Shown one piece after another: positions 62,901-64,000 of a stretch of DNA of 64,000 bases (positions within the stretch are counted from its first letter, which is position 1; each line of letters opens with the position of its first letter). A program made the position numbers and the translations under genes. Origin of the DNA: Elgaria multicarinata webbii (Eukaryota; Chordata; Lepidosauria; Squamata; Anguidae); contig NC_086183.1 of assembly GCF_023053635.1 (NCBI RefSeq), positions 1,309,501-1,373,500 on the forward strand. The letters run 5' to 3'. The notes beneath the pieces were generated by a model. The model worked only from the letters and a program-made list of their open reading frames with translations, was not told the DNA's origin and did not search any database.

Positions 62901-64000
62901 GGCCGGCTGTAAACGCGTCCATCGACGGTGGGTGCTGAGGAACAGCTGATGGAGGGTTCGGCCTCCTCTTTTACGCTTTGGCGCCTCCTTCTCCTGGGGT
63001 GTGCAGGAGATGTTGCTTACTGCACTTGTCCCTTTGCGAGTATTCCGAGCATGGGATGCGTGCACTTTGCCCCCTCTTATACCCTCACTTACTTTTGGCG
63101 GGGCTGTGTGTGTTTCCCCAGCTAACCCTGGTTCAGGCAAGGTCCTCTATTTCATGGGCAGAGATGTTTCCTATTTCATGTGTGCCTTACTATGGCACAC
63201 AACGAGTTAATTGTTTATTGACTCGAATAGCTTGTCCCACTCTGTTTCTAAAGAGTTCCTGTTGATATTTTGGTTCTGCTTCTTGCATTCTCTCCCTCAA
63301 ATACAATTCCACTGCTTTCTGTAGTGTTCTCTAGTTTGGTGAGATGTCTTGTTCCTTAATTCCTGGTTTCCAGATTTCTGGTGACAAGTACATCAGAGGA
63401 TGGATACTTAGGATTGTGTGATTGTTTTCTGAGAGAAGCATGTATTCCCTCATTATCTATGCAGTTCTTGACTTGCGCATGTTGTGGACGATGCTGGCAT
63501 TGATGTGGTTTTAATGAAACAGGATAAGTCGCTAGATCTAATTAGCTTTAATTAATAGTTCTGTGCCTTTATAACTTTTACATGGGTAAAAGTTATAAAG
63601 GCCCTGCGTGTGTTTACATATGCTGGCAAACTTGCTCTTGAGTTAATACTGTGGAGTAACTATTTGGAGCAGCAAAGAATGGTTGCATGTCCCGTTATCT
63701 TAGCATAGGGATAGGCTTAGGGATCAGCATCTACTAGTGTATTTCAACATGATTTGCAGTAGATTGACAAAGGTCTAATTGTTCAACAATAACAACAACA
63801 AAATGACTCTTCTACCAAAAAATTAGAATGCTGCAATAAAGAAAGTTTGGGATAACCAAGAATAGTTTTTTGTGTGGAAGGACAGGGCGCTCCACTCAAT
63901 TCTGGCACTCAAACCAAATTTTTGTCCTCAGAGACACTTAGTTTAATTCTAAGTATGTTTCTTGCATGGGAAAAGGTTGATAGACCTCAGGGTTCTAGTA
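62901..64000. other. Presumed first intron of the unidentified gene
   Basis: GC content falls quickly after 62,950 to ordinary AT-rich, repeat-poor sequence. No exon, RNA gene or interspersed element was recognised to the window end. Confidence 0.45.

Overview
This window is vertebrate nuclear DNA, most likely from a squamate reptile (lizard or snake). The evidence is intron-split genes orthologous to human BSDC1, TSSK3 and FAM229A in a conserved order, plus a dense load of L2, CR1, L1 and R4-type LINEs, tRNA-derived SINEs, palindromic MITEs, one SPIN (hAT) copy and one Ty1/copia element. This mixture is typical of squamates. The species assignment is inference.

Layout. Positions 1-23,440 are BSDC1 on the + strand: exon 1 lies upstream of the window, nine further coding exons run from 3475 to 20539, and the 3'UTR probably ends after an ATTAAA at 23419. 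Its introns hold L2 and CR1 copies, a SINE and MITEs. The last intron holds a whole-length but broken copia element on the opposite strand. Positions 24,678-29,051 are TSSK3 on the - strand (two coding exons, 268 aa). Positions 33,944-35,651 are FAM229A on the + strand (two coding exons, 73 aa). The human 1p35 locus carries the same trio with the same relative orientations. TSSK3 is a testis kinase; BSDC1 and FAM229A are little-characterised proteins. Nothing in the sequence suggests they act together beyond conserved neighbourhood.

Positions 36,000-61,700 form an almost pure repeat archive. A dead R4-type LINE (about 36.5-39.6 kb) was split by an L2, itself split by a CR1. A solo retroviral LTR sits at 40.1-40.6 kb. 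One old L1 spans about 41.3-60.0 kb because at least six later elements landed in it. The deepest is a nearly intact L1 (49,320-55,188) inside an L2, inside an inverted L2, inside the old L1. That young L1 lacks its own poly(A) end. Instead it ends in a 476-bp segment identical to 43,428-43,903, and the whole insertion is bracketed by a 15-bp target duplication. This is the most unusual feature seen.

Positions 62,000-62,900 are a strong CpG island with CCAAT-, Sp1- and YY1-like elements and splice-donor-like sites. It is probably the promoter and first exon of a further + strand gene whose body lies beyond the window. That gene could not be identified.

Coordinates of exons, terminal repeats and target duplications were read base by base. 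Edges of LINE fragments are approximate. LINE clade names come from recognisable protein motifs and shared 3' tails, not from a database search.
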